From Stentor coeruleus (taxonomy: Eukaryota; Ciliophora; Heterotrichea; Heterotrichida; Stentoridae): a stretch of DNA of 23,712 nucleotides. The stretch covers positions 1 through 23,712 of the forward strand of contig MPUH01001114.1 in assembly GCA_001970955.1 (NCBI GenBank), in the 5' to 3' direction. Below the pieces are notes generated by a model, which did no database searches, was not told where the DNA came from, and saw only the letters and a list, made by a program, of their open reading frames with translations. Shown piece after piece: positions 10,556-19,833 of this stretch. The stretch's first letter is position 1, and each line of letters starts with the position of its first letter. The position numbers and the translations under genes were made by a program.

Positions 10556-12967
10556 CTAATAGAGTGGTCTTATTCCTTTCCAATCTTGTGGGGCTTGGAA
10601 ATTATTTTCTTCCATATAAGCTATAATAGATTTCGTAGGCCCATCTGCATCTCTAATCTTCAATACATTTTTAAACAAATTGTGTGCATCGGTCCAATTA
10701 CCACATAAATACATCTTCATAGCTTCAGCATGTGCTTCAAAAAACTCTTCAGTAAAAGACTTTTTAATAAGTGCGATCTCTTTAGATCCTTCAATAACTT
10801 CAGAACTTTCAAGCACCCCTTGATCAAGTCTAAACTTCAGTGCCCGTCTTTTATTTTTTGTCCTTTCTTTACTGTTATCTTTGAATTTTCCAGGCATAAT
10901 CCCAGAGAAGTCTACATCAGAAGTATAAAGTCGATATACATCCCTACCTCCTTTAAGTGATATAGTATCAATATGCCTACAATACTTTTGCCCAAGAGGA
11001 GATAAAATATTATGCACTCTATCAGTAAGAAGTATTGGTATACCATAATTCTTAGTAAGTCCTTCAAGATTAGAAGACATATTCACATGATGTGACAAGT
11101 AACTAGCATCAATTTTAAAATTGCTCCCAATAGCTCCTTCTATAGCCCAGCCTAAATGTAACCCAAAGCCAAATTTAACTTGATATCCAGGCATCCTTTT
11201 GACTAGTTTCGCATTGCTTCTGTACTTCAAAACTACTGGGTCTTTATTAACTTTAACCATTATTTTTAAAAAGCTCACCAAAGCTAAATCACCCATATAT
11301 TTAACTTGTTTACTTTCTGGTTTAAATATCACTGGGTCACTAAACTCTTGAACCTCTTCTGAATCAAATTTCCATACTAATAAAAACGCATCTCCTATAT
11401 TTTTGTTAGCAGCTCCACTATAATGATCTATAGTACTATGAACAATCCTTGCAAGCTCATTTACAAACACCATAACCCCTTCTTGTAACTCTTCAGTTGC
11501 ATCTGTAAAATTTCTTATATCGCAAAACCCAAACACTGCAGCAATTTTTTTCCCTTTTATCAGTGGGTCTACATCGCCACCACTTTTTACATTTGAAGAG
11601 ATTATCGATGCACCTGCTTCACCAAAACCCAAAGCTAACAAAACTCCAATTTTAACAAATGCATTTTCTAGTACTGCAGTTTCGTATTCAATTGGAACTT
11701 TCTTTGATTTTTTACACATTTTTGTGAGTTTTTCACAGCGAGATTTAGATTCTTCTTCAATAACATCGTAAATATCAAGGATTTTTTCTTCAGCAATTTT
11801 TAAAGGGTTTGATGCTATAGCTTTAACTTTGTTAATCATTTTTTCGATTGGGATAATAGCCAAGTTATTTGCGTCATTTGTGAAAAATATCGCTGCAGCG
11901 ACTAAGACGATACAAACAAAAATAGTTTTGCAAGCACTTAGTTGAGCATCTAGAATGGAGTCAACTCTAATATTATAAATAGCTACAGAGTTATCTGTAT
12001 GTGCATAATATTTCTCAATCTCTCTCAAAGAATTTGGATCTGTACTATTACTTGTCCAAGTTGTTCCATTTAAATAAGCCACATATATTAGTGGCCTATA
12101 TGAATCTTTATAATAATCTTTATAATATTCTTTAATTTCATCTGAATCAGGAAAGACCTCATCATAGTGATCAACAGTATAAATCCCATAATCCCAACTA
12201 TATGATTGAGTTTTATAAAAGTCTAAGTCAAATAATGGGATTAGAATCAAAACAATCATAACTAAAATTATCACTCTTTTTGTTATGATATCTGAAAGTT
12301 TTCTTCCAACTCGACTTTCTTTTGGTATATTAACTGTATCATCACTTGAGACTTGTTCCAAAGTATTTGTTTTCACAGCTTTTCTTGCGTGTTTATATAA
12401 CTTGGCAATCCTCATCAATCGGACTAGACGAACTATTCTTATAACTCTCGCTGCTCGAGCTCCAGCTCGAGATGATTTCCCAGCATTTTGAATTTGACTA
12501 ACATTACCTGAGGAAGTTGAAGATGATGAGGAGTTTATGCCTACAATTGGGTTCCAAGCCCAGTCTATGTCTGGAATTATAGATATTGTAGCGATTAAGT
12601 CAAGCCAAAAGTAAAAAGACCATCTGTATTCAGGTTTAACTATAAAAGACAGAATCATTTCAATACCAAAAAATGATAATGCGCAACAACTAAGTGCGAA
12701 AAACCCATCATCATCAGCTTTAGTAAATTGACTTACTCTAATATCATCTGAAAACAGTGCATAGAATGTTACAATAAGCATAAATACCAAAACTATGCTA
12801 GAATCGAGTATTCGAATAACTTTTGATGATATGCCAGGAAGCTTAAATTCTTGAGTTGCTGAAAACAAAGATGTTGCCTTCCCGACAATAGGAAGCGATT
12901 TGTTTTCTAATTTGTTGCTATTATTTTCTGCTGTGTTGTATACATCAGGAGGTTTCGAGCTTTCCAT
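10556..12967 (-). CDS. Voltage-sensor-type membrane adenylate cyclase (class III)
   Basis: An 803-residue membrane protein. Hydrophobic helices at about 50-72, 88-110 and 118-140 lead to an S4-type voltage sensor at 171-189 with Arg at 171, 174, 177, 180, 183 and 186 and Lys at 189. Helices follow at about 230-246 and 345-364, separated by a polar segment of about 100 residues; no potassium-channel GYG filter is present. A class III nucleotide cyclase domain spans about 470-685, with metal-binding Asp483 (FCDIRNFTD) and Asp526 (KNIGDAF). Lys522 and Asp620 occupy the adenine-selecting positions, so the product should be cAMP. Asn629 is present, but residue 633, where Arg is expected (N-x3-R), is Asn. 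The C-terminus has a TPR-like helix pair and QDWKGIR, typical of protist cyclases. The channel-like/cyclase fusion is known in ciliates. Stop is TAG. Confidence 0.92.
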   Translation of the reverse strand: MESSKPPDVYNTAENNSNKLENKSLPIVGKATSLFSATQEFKLPGISSKVIRILDSSIVLVFMLIVTFYALFSDDIRVSQFTKADDDGFFALSCCALSFFGIEMILSFIVKPEYRWSFYFWLDLIATISIIPDIDWAWNPIVGINSSSSSTSSGNVSQIQNAGKSSRAGARAARVIRIVRLVRLMRIAKLYKHARKAVKTNTLEQVSSDDTVNIPKESRVGRKLSDIITKRVIILVMIVLILIPLFDLDFYKTQSYSWDYGIYTVDHYDEVFPDSDEIKEYYKDYYKDSYRPLIYVAYLNGTTWTSNSTDPNSLREIEKYYAHTDNSVAIYNIRVDSILDAQLSACKTIFVCIVLVAAAIFFTNDANNLAIIPIEKMINKVKAIASNPLKIAEEKILDIYDVIEEESKSRCEKLTKMCKKSKKVPIEYETAVLENAFVKIGVLLALGFGEAGASIISSNVKSGGDVDPLIKGKKIAAVFGFCDIRNFTDATEELQEGVMVFVNELARIVHSTIDHYSGAANKNIGDAFLLVWKFDSEEVQEFSDPVIFKPESKQVKYMGDLALVSFLKIMVKVNKDPVVLKYRSNAKLVKRMPGYQVKFGFGLHLGWAIEGAIGSNFKIDASYLSHHVNMSSNLEGLTKNYGIPILLTDRVHNILSPLGQKYCRHIDTISLKGGRDVYRLYTSDVDFSGIMPGKFKDNSKERTKNKRRALKFRLDQGVLESSEVIEGSKEIALIKKSFTEEFFEAHAEAMKMYLCGNWTDAHNLFKNVLKIRDADGPTKSIIAYMEENNFQAPQDWKGIRPLY

Positions 12968-14018
12968 TTAATATTATTAGAAGAATAATAAACTTGGTAT
13001 ATGGGCTTATGGTTGAATTTAGGTAGGGATAAGTAGATGATAATGATAAGGCTTAAAGATTGGCTAAGAAGAAATATGGAAACTTGATGGAGTTTAACTT
13101 TTTATTTAAGATACGAATGATTTCTGAGATGCTAAAAAAAAAATCTATCAATACATATACATTTTCCCAAATAGTCAGCTTTTAAAAATTACTGTTAGCT
13201 TCTGGCATTGAATAGTAAATTTATTGAAACTGAAATTTTCATTTGTGAAAATTTTGTGTAATAAATAAAAGATATTTTTTGGAAATACTTATAAAATGTT
13301 TATTATAGACATTAAAGTTGAAAATAAAACTTATTATAAGAAAAAAAAATACTAAAACTCATGCTCTAATTTTGTACTATTTATTATTTTTTTCCTAACT
13401 TACATATGATTAAATCATTTTTTTTAAGAATAAATCTATCTCCTTCTTATAATCATACATTTTATATTTTTTATGTATAAAACACTTACAAATCAGGGAT
13501 TTATTCTCTGCTTTTATTCACTCAATAAGCATTTGCATATGAACACATACCTATATCGAAAAGCATCCTTCGTTTTTAATTTTCAAAATAAACCGCGTAT
13601 TTTCTAAAAGACTCCCTAAAAGCTCAAAGCCAATTCGCCCAACAAAATATAAATTACTCTAACAGAATTTTGTCTTTAATTTTATAATACAAACCAGCGA
13701 ATTTTCTTTATTTTTAACTGCAACATTAGGATTTTTTTTGCAATCAGTAAAAATTAGCTCATCATAAAAAATTTACTCATATCTGGACTAGATTTTATAT
13801 TTCTCAACTCTTTCATATTAAAGCATTGCAACTTGGAAATTAAATTTGGAATCATCTTTGAAGATAACTCATGAAAATTGAAATTAATGTTTTATTAGTT
13901 TAGATGATTAATAATATATAAAAACTTTTATATTATTCAGATCTCCTCTGTGATTTTATAGTTTGAAAATAATAGGAAGAAATTACTGTTATCTAACTAT
14001 ACAGAACATTTGGGATAT
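12968..14018. other. Intergenic region upstream of the cyclase gene
   Basis: No intact gene. The first 100 bases or so are G-rich on +, i.e. C-rich on the cyclase coding strand, which fits a 5' flank. From about 13440 to 13860 the + strand becomes C-rich and less AT-rich than the surrounding spacer; this is the stretch listed separately as a possible stop-interrupted coding remnant. Nothing resembling an RNA gene was recognised. Confidence 0.55.
13410..13868 (-). pseudogene. Possible stop-interrupted coding remnant
   Basis: On the - strand one frame runs 152 codons from 13868 to a TAA at 13410, interrupted by five TAA/TAG and one TGA, with no frameshift. The residues between stops look like ordinary protein, for example ERVEKYK, FVGRIGFELLGSLLENT and MYDYKKEIDLFLKK. 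My hand count of G+C by codon position is 47, 30 and 41 of 153, with G concentrated at position 1 (33, 18, 28), a weak coding pattern, and stops are fewer than the 8-9% expected at this AT content. A neighbouring frame is also open for about 35 codons, so chance is possible. I recognise no family. It could be a decayed gene or a non-coding stretch. Confidence 0.3.
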
Positions 14019-14152
14019 GGCTGAGATATTTTTATAAGGCTTTTTGTTTGCATGTATGTAATGAAATGCTTGCGGGTTTTGGCTGAGATATTTTTTTATA
14101 TTTTTATAAGGCTTTTTGTTTGCATGTATGTAATGAAATACTTGCGGGTTTT
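14019..14152. repeat. Imperfect tandem duplication, 62 and 72 bp units
   Basis: Copy 1 (14019-14080) and copy 2 (14081-14152) both start ggctgagatattttt and end ttgcgggtttt. Copy 2 has a 10-base AT insertion after ggctgagata and one A-for-G change near the end; the rest is identical. The pair is directly abutting, so this is a recent local duplication. A + strand open frame of 86 codons at 14052-14312 exists only because the duplication carries the same frame twice. Confidence 0.92.
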
Positions 14153-14320
14153 GATAGATATGATCTACTTAAGTTATTTCTCTTTTTATTATCATGAAAT
14201 TACTTTAAACCTTCAAAAAATCTCAACAAAAATCCCATATAAACTCCATATCTCTCTACTAAATCCAATTCCTAAGCATAACCCCAACTATATTTCCTCA
14301 AGCTTTTTTTAATTTACTAA

Positions 14321-15187
14321 TTAAACAACGGCACAATTGCTACAAATTGCTGTATCTTTATTCCTATTCCCCTTATGCTGGTTCATTATTTTCTTATCAC
14401 CATCAACCGAAACTCCCTGTTTCCCAATGGTTGCCTTATAATCACTAGTCTTATTAAACTCTTCACTTTTCTTCTTATCAGTTATCTCCAAGCTCTGACC
14501 CATTTCTCCAAAATCTTGACTTTTCTGTCTTTCTACATCCATTGGTCTCTGTATATCATCAATAACAACTGATACACTTTTCCCAGTAACATAAGCTAAA
14601 AGTAAACCTCCAAGAAAAGCTTTCTTTCCAAAGACTATACTTCCTCTATTGATAATAAATCGAATTCCTGAGTTTTTCATCATTTCCAATATCTGATTTG
14701 ATGGTAGAATTTGCCCATTTGTATCTGTTATATCAAAAGCGATATAGTTTATTTGAACTAACTGTTGGAAAAAAGAATTTTTCTGTTCAAGGTCAGCTTT
14801 AGTCAAGGCAACTTGGTTGTTAAAAGGCAAATATGCTGATGAAGACTTTTTAGCCAAAGGTGGCGACTCAGGAATTATGTTAATCCCTTCAGGCAAATCA
14901 TTTATCCTCAGTAAAAGTCTAGGCTCAAACCCAGCAGCTTTCAATCCCCAATAAGCTTTGCTTGATGCTTGATAATCCCCAGAATCATATAAAATAATCA
15001 ACTTATCTTCTGGAAATTCCAGACTCCTCATATCATTTATGAATTTCTGAGTGTTTTCATTAAGGACTAACAAAAAACTACCTTCTATATATCCACTAAC
15101 ATTATCAACACTAAAAGAACAATATAAAAAGTGATAATTGTCTAATCCTATACCAGCACATTCTTGTAAAGCTATAAAAGGGTTCAT
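14321..15187 (-). CDS. Degenerate double rhodanese-like protein with CaaX-like C-terminus
   Basis: 288 residues, no intron, ATG 15187 to TAA. Residues about 28-100 resemble the N-terminal rhodanese domain of sulfurtransferases: an EFPEDKLIILYDSGDYQASS segment followed by AYWGLKAAGFEPRLLL, as in the family's YD..G..ASR.WW.LR..G pattern. Residues about 145-215 (YIAFDITDTNG, then FIINRGSIVFGKKAFLGG and GKSVSVVIDD) could be the second domain. The catalytic Cys loop, expected where INRGSIVFG stands, has no Cys, so sulfur-transferase activity is unlikely. Residues 215-280 are charged and low-complexity. The protein ends CSNCAVV, a plausible CaaX prenylation box on Cys285. The gene is head-to-head with the next one. 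The rhodanese assignment is by pattern only and is moderately uncertain; that a protein gene is present is much surer. Confidence 0.6.
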   Translation of the reverse strand: MNPFIALQECAGIGLDNYHFLYCSFSVDNVSGYIEGSFLLVLNENTQKFINDMRSLEFPEDKLIILYDSGDYQASSKAYWGLKAAGFEPRLLLRINDLPEGINIIPESPPLAKKSSSAYLPFNNQVALTKADLEQKNSFFQQLVQINYIAFDITDTNGQILPSNQILEMMKNSGIRFIINRGSIVFGKKAFLGGLLLAYVTGKSVSVVIDDIQRPMDVERQKSQDFGEMGQSLEITDKKKSEEFNKTSDYKATIGKQGVSVDGDKKIMNQHKGNRNKDTAICSNCAVV

Positions 15188-15215
15188 GTTTTATATATAT
15201 TAACCATAGAAAAAT
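15188..15215. promoter_or_regulatory. 28-bp divergent intergenic spacer
   Basis: Only 28 bases separate the ATG codons of the two head-to-head genes. They include an alternating TA run (ttatatatatt) at about 15190-15201. If both starts are right, promoter elements must be shared or overlap the coding sequences, and the leaders must be extremely short. That it works as a promoter is inference from position. Confidence 0.5.
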
Positions 15216-15830
15216 ATGAAAAATAATTGTTTGACTGGGAAAGTCATTTTAAAACCCAGAAATCAGCATTGTGAGTATTTAGAGACTGAAGGAAATGCTA
15301 TTGGGAAAAGTTTAGACAAGAAATCGGTTGATTGTAGGAGAAGGAATTATTCGAATCCTTTTGATTGTATGATTTTTAAAGGGAAAGCTCATCCTTTATT
15401 ACCCCCTGTAATTAACAAGCATAGGAAAAGTCCTTCGATTCCGGTGATGAGATTTAAGGAAAATGGATTTTCTGATAGGCCTGGGACTAGGTCGCTTATG
15501 CCTGTGAAGTCAGATTTCACTTTGCCTAAGATTTCCAGGCCAAGTGTGATTAAGGATACACAAGTTGATAATTTTTTAACACAGGAACCCTCGCTTAACA
15601 GCAATTTGCTGACTTTGAAAAACCTTAAAACTCCAAATTTTAACGGACCATTACAACAGTTATCAGAAGGGAAAAGGAACTGCACTAGCTTTTTTGCTCT
15701 AAGACACACAAATGGATCGAAAATTTCTAATCACAAGCACAAAGACAGCCAACTCACGAACTTGAGCGAGATCTCATTCGGTTTGATCCATGACGACGAG
15801 AACTCAATCCCCTGTTTCAAAATTTCATAA
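15216..15830 (+). CDS. Unrecognised basic, probably disordered protein
   Basis: A 204-codon frame from ATG 15216 to TAA. I recognise no domain. The sequence is rich in Lys, Arg, Ser, Asn and Pro with short motifs such as HPLLPPVINKHRKSPS and SDFTLPKISRPSV, no membrane helix and little hydrophobic core, which suggests an unfolded or scaffold-like protein. G+C is higher than in the adjacent spacer and codon use resembles the neighbours, supporting a genuine gene. A 106-codon frame on the opposite strand (15389-15709) is its antisense shadow. The 147 bases before the MYB gene downstream are strongly C-rich. Confidence 0.72.
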   Translation: MKNNCLTGKVILKPRNQHCEYLETEGNAIGKSLDKKSVDCRRRNYSNPFDCMIFKGKAHPLLPPVINKHRKSPSIPVMRFKENGFSDRPGTRSLMPVKSDFTLPKISRPSVIKDTQVDNFLTQEPSLNSNLLTLKNLKTPNFNGPLQQLSEGKRNCTSFFALRHTNGSKISNHKHKDSQLTNLSEISFGLIHDDENSIPCFKIS

Positions 15831-15977
15831 ACAAAAACTAACCCCTAACTTTTCTATACTAACATATAAAATCAAATCCTTTCAAAACTCACTACCCTCC
15901 ACCATCAAAACCCACATCCAAAACTTCTAATGTCCTTTTTTCTAAATAATTTGAATGTTTCATTAAGAATTTAAAAT

Positions 15978-16895
15978 ATGAAAAGCGACCTGATCAGCTA
16001 CAAAGTACCAAGAATAAGTGATTCTCTTGCTCAAAAGCATAACAAAGTGATTAAAACAGGGCCCTGGACACCAGAAGAAGACCTCCTCGTAATCAAACTA
16101 GTTGAAGAAAATGGTCCTCAGAAATGGACTTACATAGCCAAACACCTAGAAGGACGAATTGGCAAACAATGTAGAGAGCGTTGGCATAATCATTTAAACC
16201 CAAACATTCGCAAAGAAAACTGGGCTGAAGAAGAAGAGTGGTTATTATTCCTCCTTCACAAAATGCTAGGCAATCGCTGGGCTGAGATCTCCAAAGTTCT
16301 CAAAGGTCGTACAGACAATTCAATAAAAAATCATTGGAACTCGTCTATGAAAAAAAAAATCCCTGACTTTTCTAAATACTACGAAGCGAATTTAGCCAAA
16401 TATGGACATTATTCAGAAGGACATGAATGTGCAGTTCAACATAGCGAAGATACAGCAAGAAGGAAACGTGGAAGAAGGGCTAATTCTGAGGCTAATGAGC
16501 AAAAAAACCTTGTTTGTCCATGTTTACATCAAATGATGCTAGGAGAAGCATTACAAGTATATACTAAAGATCAGTATATGCAAGATAAGGAAAATAGATA
16601 TTATGGAAGTCCTAATAGAGATGTTGAAAAAGATGAGATAGGATATGATGATGTTTGTATTATGGATGAATCTGAATATTTATCTACACCAGGATTCTCA
16701 CCGGATAAATCACCTTTGAGGTTTAATACGCCTAGGGTGATTAAAGAACAGAAGATGCTATTGGTACAGGAAATAGGATGGGGAAATGCATTGGTTTCTA
16801 AAACTCCACCACAAAATAGGATGGTCATGGAATTCACTTTTGAAAGCCCAAGTTTGATGCTCAATTTGGAAAGTCCTAAAGCGCTTAATATTTAA
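15978..16895 (+). CDS. R2R3-type MYB DNA-binding protein
   Basis: 305 residues, ATG 15978 to TAA, no intron. Two MYB repeats are nearly canonical. R2 (about 26-77) starts [21 protein letters not shown] and has Trp30, Trp50 and Trp69 in its three helices, with recognition helix [17 protein letters not shown]3 (about 78-128) has Trp82, Trp101 and Trp120, with recognition helix [18 protein letters not shown]. These match c-Myb R2 and R3 closely, so binding to a C/TAACNG-type site in the nucleus is likely. R1 is absent. The remainder is low-complexity with acidic segments and a repeated motif of the form TPGFSP/FNTPRV/FESPSL, i.e. several SP and TP sites that could be phosphorylated by proline-directed kinases. 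Target genes cannot be read from the sequence. Confidence 0.96.
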   Translation: MKSDLISYKVPRISDSLAQKHNKVIKTGPWTPEEDLLVIKLVEENGPQKWTYIAKHLEGRIGKQCRERWHNHLNPNIRKENWAEEEEWLLFLLHKMLGNRWAEISKVLKGRTDNSIKNHWNSSMKKKIPDFSKYYEANLAKYGHYSEGHECAVQHSEDTARRKRGRRANSEANEQKNLVCPCLHQMMLGEALQVYTKDQYMQDKENRYYGSPNRDVEKDEIGYDDVCIMDESEYLSTPGFSPDKSPLRFNTPRVIKEQKMLLVQEIGWGNALVSKTPPQNRMVMEFTFESPSLMLNLESPKALNI

Positions 16896-17823
16896 TATAA
16901 TATAACAAATAATTCGCTGGGAAAATGACTTGAATGGAAGGATATTATTGGTTTGAGGGTTTTTGGTTTTTGTATATTTAATGTATAAATAGTGTATTTT
17001 TTATATAGTGAAGATTTTGGAAATATAAATTTGGGAAATTGAATTTTTGCGTACAAGACAAATGTTTAAAATTAAGTTTTGTTATGAAACTAAACTTATA
17101 ATGACTATTTTTGAGTTTATTGTATTTGTTTATGATTTATGGAGGATGGTTTTCTATTAGTAGGTTATTAAGTGGATTTATAATAAAGGTTAATTTTATT
17201 TTAGTAGTTTTATTGTTTGAGATAAATAGATGGATAATATGAATGAAATACTTTGCTTGAAGATTGCTTATTATTAAAGGTAAATTGAGGCTTTGCTATA
17301 GAAATAACCATAAAATATTCATAAATCAAATTTGTATATTGATTCACATTCTTTATATATATTAATAAGAATATTTTAAAAGATTACTTATAAAATTGTT
17401 TGAAAATTATAAATAATAACTCATTCGCATATCTTAACAGTACTTCATAAGGTTTATTTATGCAAACTAAAAATTAAGAAAATAATTGTCTGAATTTAAT
17501 CTAAAAATACAAAATATAAACTCATTAAAAATATTCCCAATACAACAACAATAAAATTACTTCAGCAAAACAGCTCCAAAAAAATATCCTTAACACTACT
17601 TTTTCTTACCAAAACTTATAATTTCTACTCAAATCCTAAAATTCTTCTTAAATTTACTTTTTCTTCCAATAAAATCCTCCCTAAGTAAAATCTCAACTTT
17701 TCCAATACCATCCAATATAATAAAAAACTCCAAAGCTTATCCAAATCTTTCACACAAAAAATCCTATTTTCTAATACAATTTCAATCTTATCTAATCTTA
17801 AATGCATGGTGAATGGATAAAAT
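16896..17823. other. 928-bp intergenic region between two + strand genes
   Basis: The first 300-400 bases are G-rich and C-poor (3' flank of MYB). The last 200-300 become C-rich; between 17641 and 17760 I count 30 C and 2 G, the 5' flank signature of RPS14. The change of skew is gradual around 17330-17530. A 60-codon - strand frame at 17625-17807 is an antisense reading of that pyrimidine-rich flank and is not called. No gene or RNA seen. Confidence 0.6.
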
Positions 17824-18288
17824 ATGTCTAAGGCAAAGGGAAAGAAGCAAGAAAAGGTTCAAGAAGAGCCTGAACAAGCAATCTTAGGAGCCAATCCTAC
17901 AGGAGAGCTAATATTTGCTGTCTGTCACCTTTATGCATCTTTTAATGATACCTTTATTCATGTTACAGATTTATCTGGAAGAGAAACCTTAACTAGAGTA
18001 ACTGGAGGTATGATGGTTAAAGCAGATCGTGAAGAAAGCTCTCCTTATGCGGCTATGATGGCTGCTGTTGAGGTTAGTAACAGGCTTAAGAAACTTGGAA
18101 TCAATGCTTTACATATTAAAATCAGGGCTAAAGGAGGAGCTGATAGTAAGACACCAGGTCCTGGAGCACAAGCAGCACTAAGAGCACTTGCAAGAAATGG
18201 CATGAAAATTGGTAGGATTGAAGATGTAACACCTATTCCTACTGATAGTACAAGGAGAGAAGGAGGAAGAAGAGGTCGTAGATTATAA
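17824..18288 (+). CDS. RPS14: Ribosomal protein uS11 (eukaryotic S14)
   Basis: Cytosolic small-subunit protein of the ribosomal platform, contacting the 3' end region of 18S rRNA. The 154 residues match the normal length. A Lys/Glu-rich N-terminal tail is followed by [29 protein letters not shown], then [21 protein letters not shown] and the conserved [26 protein letters not shown]. It ends with [22 protein letters not shown], the universal basic tail. ATG 17824 follows a C-rich leader and is the only sensible start. Stop TAA. No intron and no odd residues noted. Confidence 0.98.
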   Translation: MSKAKGKKQEKVQEEPEQAILGANPTGELIFAVCHLYASFNDTFIHVTDLSGRETLTRVTGGMMVKADREESSPYAAMMAAVEVSNRLKKLGINALHIKIRAKGGADSKTPGPGAQAALRALARNGMKIGRIEDVTPIPTDSTRREGGRRGRRL

Positions 18289-18552
18289 GTTAAAAAACTT
18301 TAGGATGCTAAATACTTGTTGGGTTAGATATATTGAGTATATTATTTAAAGGAATAAGGTGATGTTGATTTTTTTTAAAGATAGAAAAGAAGATAAAAGA
18401 TTTAAAATTTTATTAACTAAGGCAAGTATTCAAAGAAAATATTAAATATTTTAAACATTTTATAGACTCTTTAAGACATAAAATGTATAGTAATATAACT
18501 AATAATAGCGCATTTACTTTACTAGAAAATATAGGAGAATATAATACATTTG

Positions 18553-19833
18553 ATGATTATATTTAAATTTATATACAAGATTATGAAGTCGATAATTAAT
18601 ATGAATAATAGCCAAGAAGGGTTTTTCTTTGACCTTACAGGTGATGGGTCAAGTTCAATTCAGGTCGCAATGTTCGATATGGATAACGAAAAACATAAGA
18701 AAAAAGAAGACTTCATCAGTGGCTTCAAAGTTTCAAAGCTTTTTATATCAAAGTACGGGACAAACATACGATATTTCCTAAACTCTAAACTCAATCCTTT
18801 AAATGAAGTCAATTTCGAAACAAATACCGTACTCAAAGGTACAAAATACTCAATTTCAGACTACTGGATTTTTATACATGAGTTTTCTCATATAATCTGG
18901 GTGACTTATAGGGAAAATTTCCGTTCAGTCAGTTCGACAAAGCTTTTGAATTCTGATGTCGGGTGGGGTTGCACAATTCGAGCAGGGCAGATGCTTTTAA
19001 TGTCCCTACTCAAAAGGCATTTATCTAATCCTGATTATGATCTTATATTAAAAATACAAGAAAATCTTGAGTCAGCTCCTTATTCCTTGCATAAAATCGC
19101 AAAACTAGGTTTAGAATATGATAAAAAACCTGGGGATTGGTACTCGCCATCGACTATGGGGTATATACTAACTTTACTGCTTGAAAATTCTCCAGTGCCG
19201 AAACTTAAATGTTTTATATCAATGAACTGCGCTTTATACCGTGATCAAATACTCTCTTTAGCGTATAATTTTAGCGCAGATCTGGTTAAATCTTTTTGCA
19301 GGTGTATTCCCAATGAATATGATGACCTTGGGATTATGTGTGGAGGATGTGGTAAACGTATAGGTATAGCTAAATGGGAAAATGCAATATTCATCCAAGT
19401 GCCAATTATGCTAGGTATGAGAGGGATATTACCTGAATACATCGACACTCTAAAATCTATATTAGACCAACCAAGTTGTGTTGGTATAATTGGAGGAAAA
19501 CCTCGAATGGCTCTGTTTATTGTTGGCTACACTTCAGATAGTTTGATTGTTTTAGATCCTCATTTAGTACAACCAGCAGCTAAAAGTGAAATGGAGTTCA
19601 AACAATTACTTAGTAGTTATTATTGTAGATCACCAATGCTTATACCTTTTAATCAGATTGAAGGGTCTTTTAATGTTGGTTTTTATATTGAAAATGAAGA
19701 TATGTGGAATGGGCTTGAAAGATTTTTAGAGAGAGATTCAAGATTGAAAGGGATTATTACCATACGGGATAAAGAGTTTTCTGATGACTCAGAAATTATG
19801 GAGATACTTAATTCTGGGGTATATTTTAGATAA
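18553..19833 (+). CDS. ATG4: Autophagy cysteine protease ATG4
   Basis: Peptidase family C54 enzyme that trims ATG8/LC3 precursors and removes lipidated ATG8 from membranes. From the first ATG the protein has 426 residues. The catalytic Cys140 lies in SDVGWGCTIRAGQMLLM. The Asp335/His337 pair lies in LIVLDPHLVQP. The conserved GIIGGKPRMALFIVGY precedes it, and WVTYRENF marks the substrate-binding segment near residue 117. All three triad residues are intact, so the enzyme is probably active. The start is ambiguous: in-frame ATGs at 18553, 18583 and 18601 all precede the conserved region, and the first 18 residues are hydrophobic and not conserved in the family. A TTG at 18550 is in frame but not a likely start. 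Stop TAA. Confidence 0.94.
   Translation: MIIFKFIYKIMKSIINMNNSQEGFFFDLTGDGSSSIQVAMFDMDNEKHKKKEDFISGFKVSKLFISKYGTNIRYFLNSKLNPLNEVNFETNTVLKGTKYSISDYWIFIHEFSHIIWVTYRENFRSVSSTKLLNSDVGWGCTIRAGQMLLMSLLKRHLSNPDYDLILKIQENLESAPYSLHKIAKLGLEYDKKPGDWYSPSTMGYILTLLLENSPVPKLKCFISMNCALYRDQILSLAYNFSADLVKSFCRCIPNEYDDLGIMCGGCGKRIGIAKWENAIFIQVPIMLGMRGILPEYIDTLKSILDQPSCVGIIGGKPRMALFIVGYTSDSLIVLDPHLVQPAAKSEMEFKQLLSSYYCRSPMLIPFNQIEGSFNVGFYIENEDMWNGLERFLERDSRLKGIITIRDKEFSDDSEIMEILNSGVYFR

Noticed and set aside
10519-10556. Fusion of the cyclase with the downstream 223-residue protein through a hidden intron
   Set aside because: Both share a frame, but TAG and TAA lie between them and no single 15-nt GTAA...AG segment removes both. 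The cyclase already ends at its family's usual C-terminus.
14052-14312. 86-codon + strand frame across the tandem duplication
   Set aside because: The repeated peptide segment comes from the DNA duplication itself; the frame has no family features and ends next to the opposing gene's stop.
17625-17807. 60-codon - strand frame just before RPS14
   Set aside because: It is the reverse of the C-rich RPS14 leader; residues are Leu/Glu-rich by composition and no conserved feature is visible.
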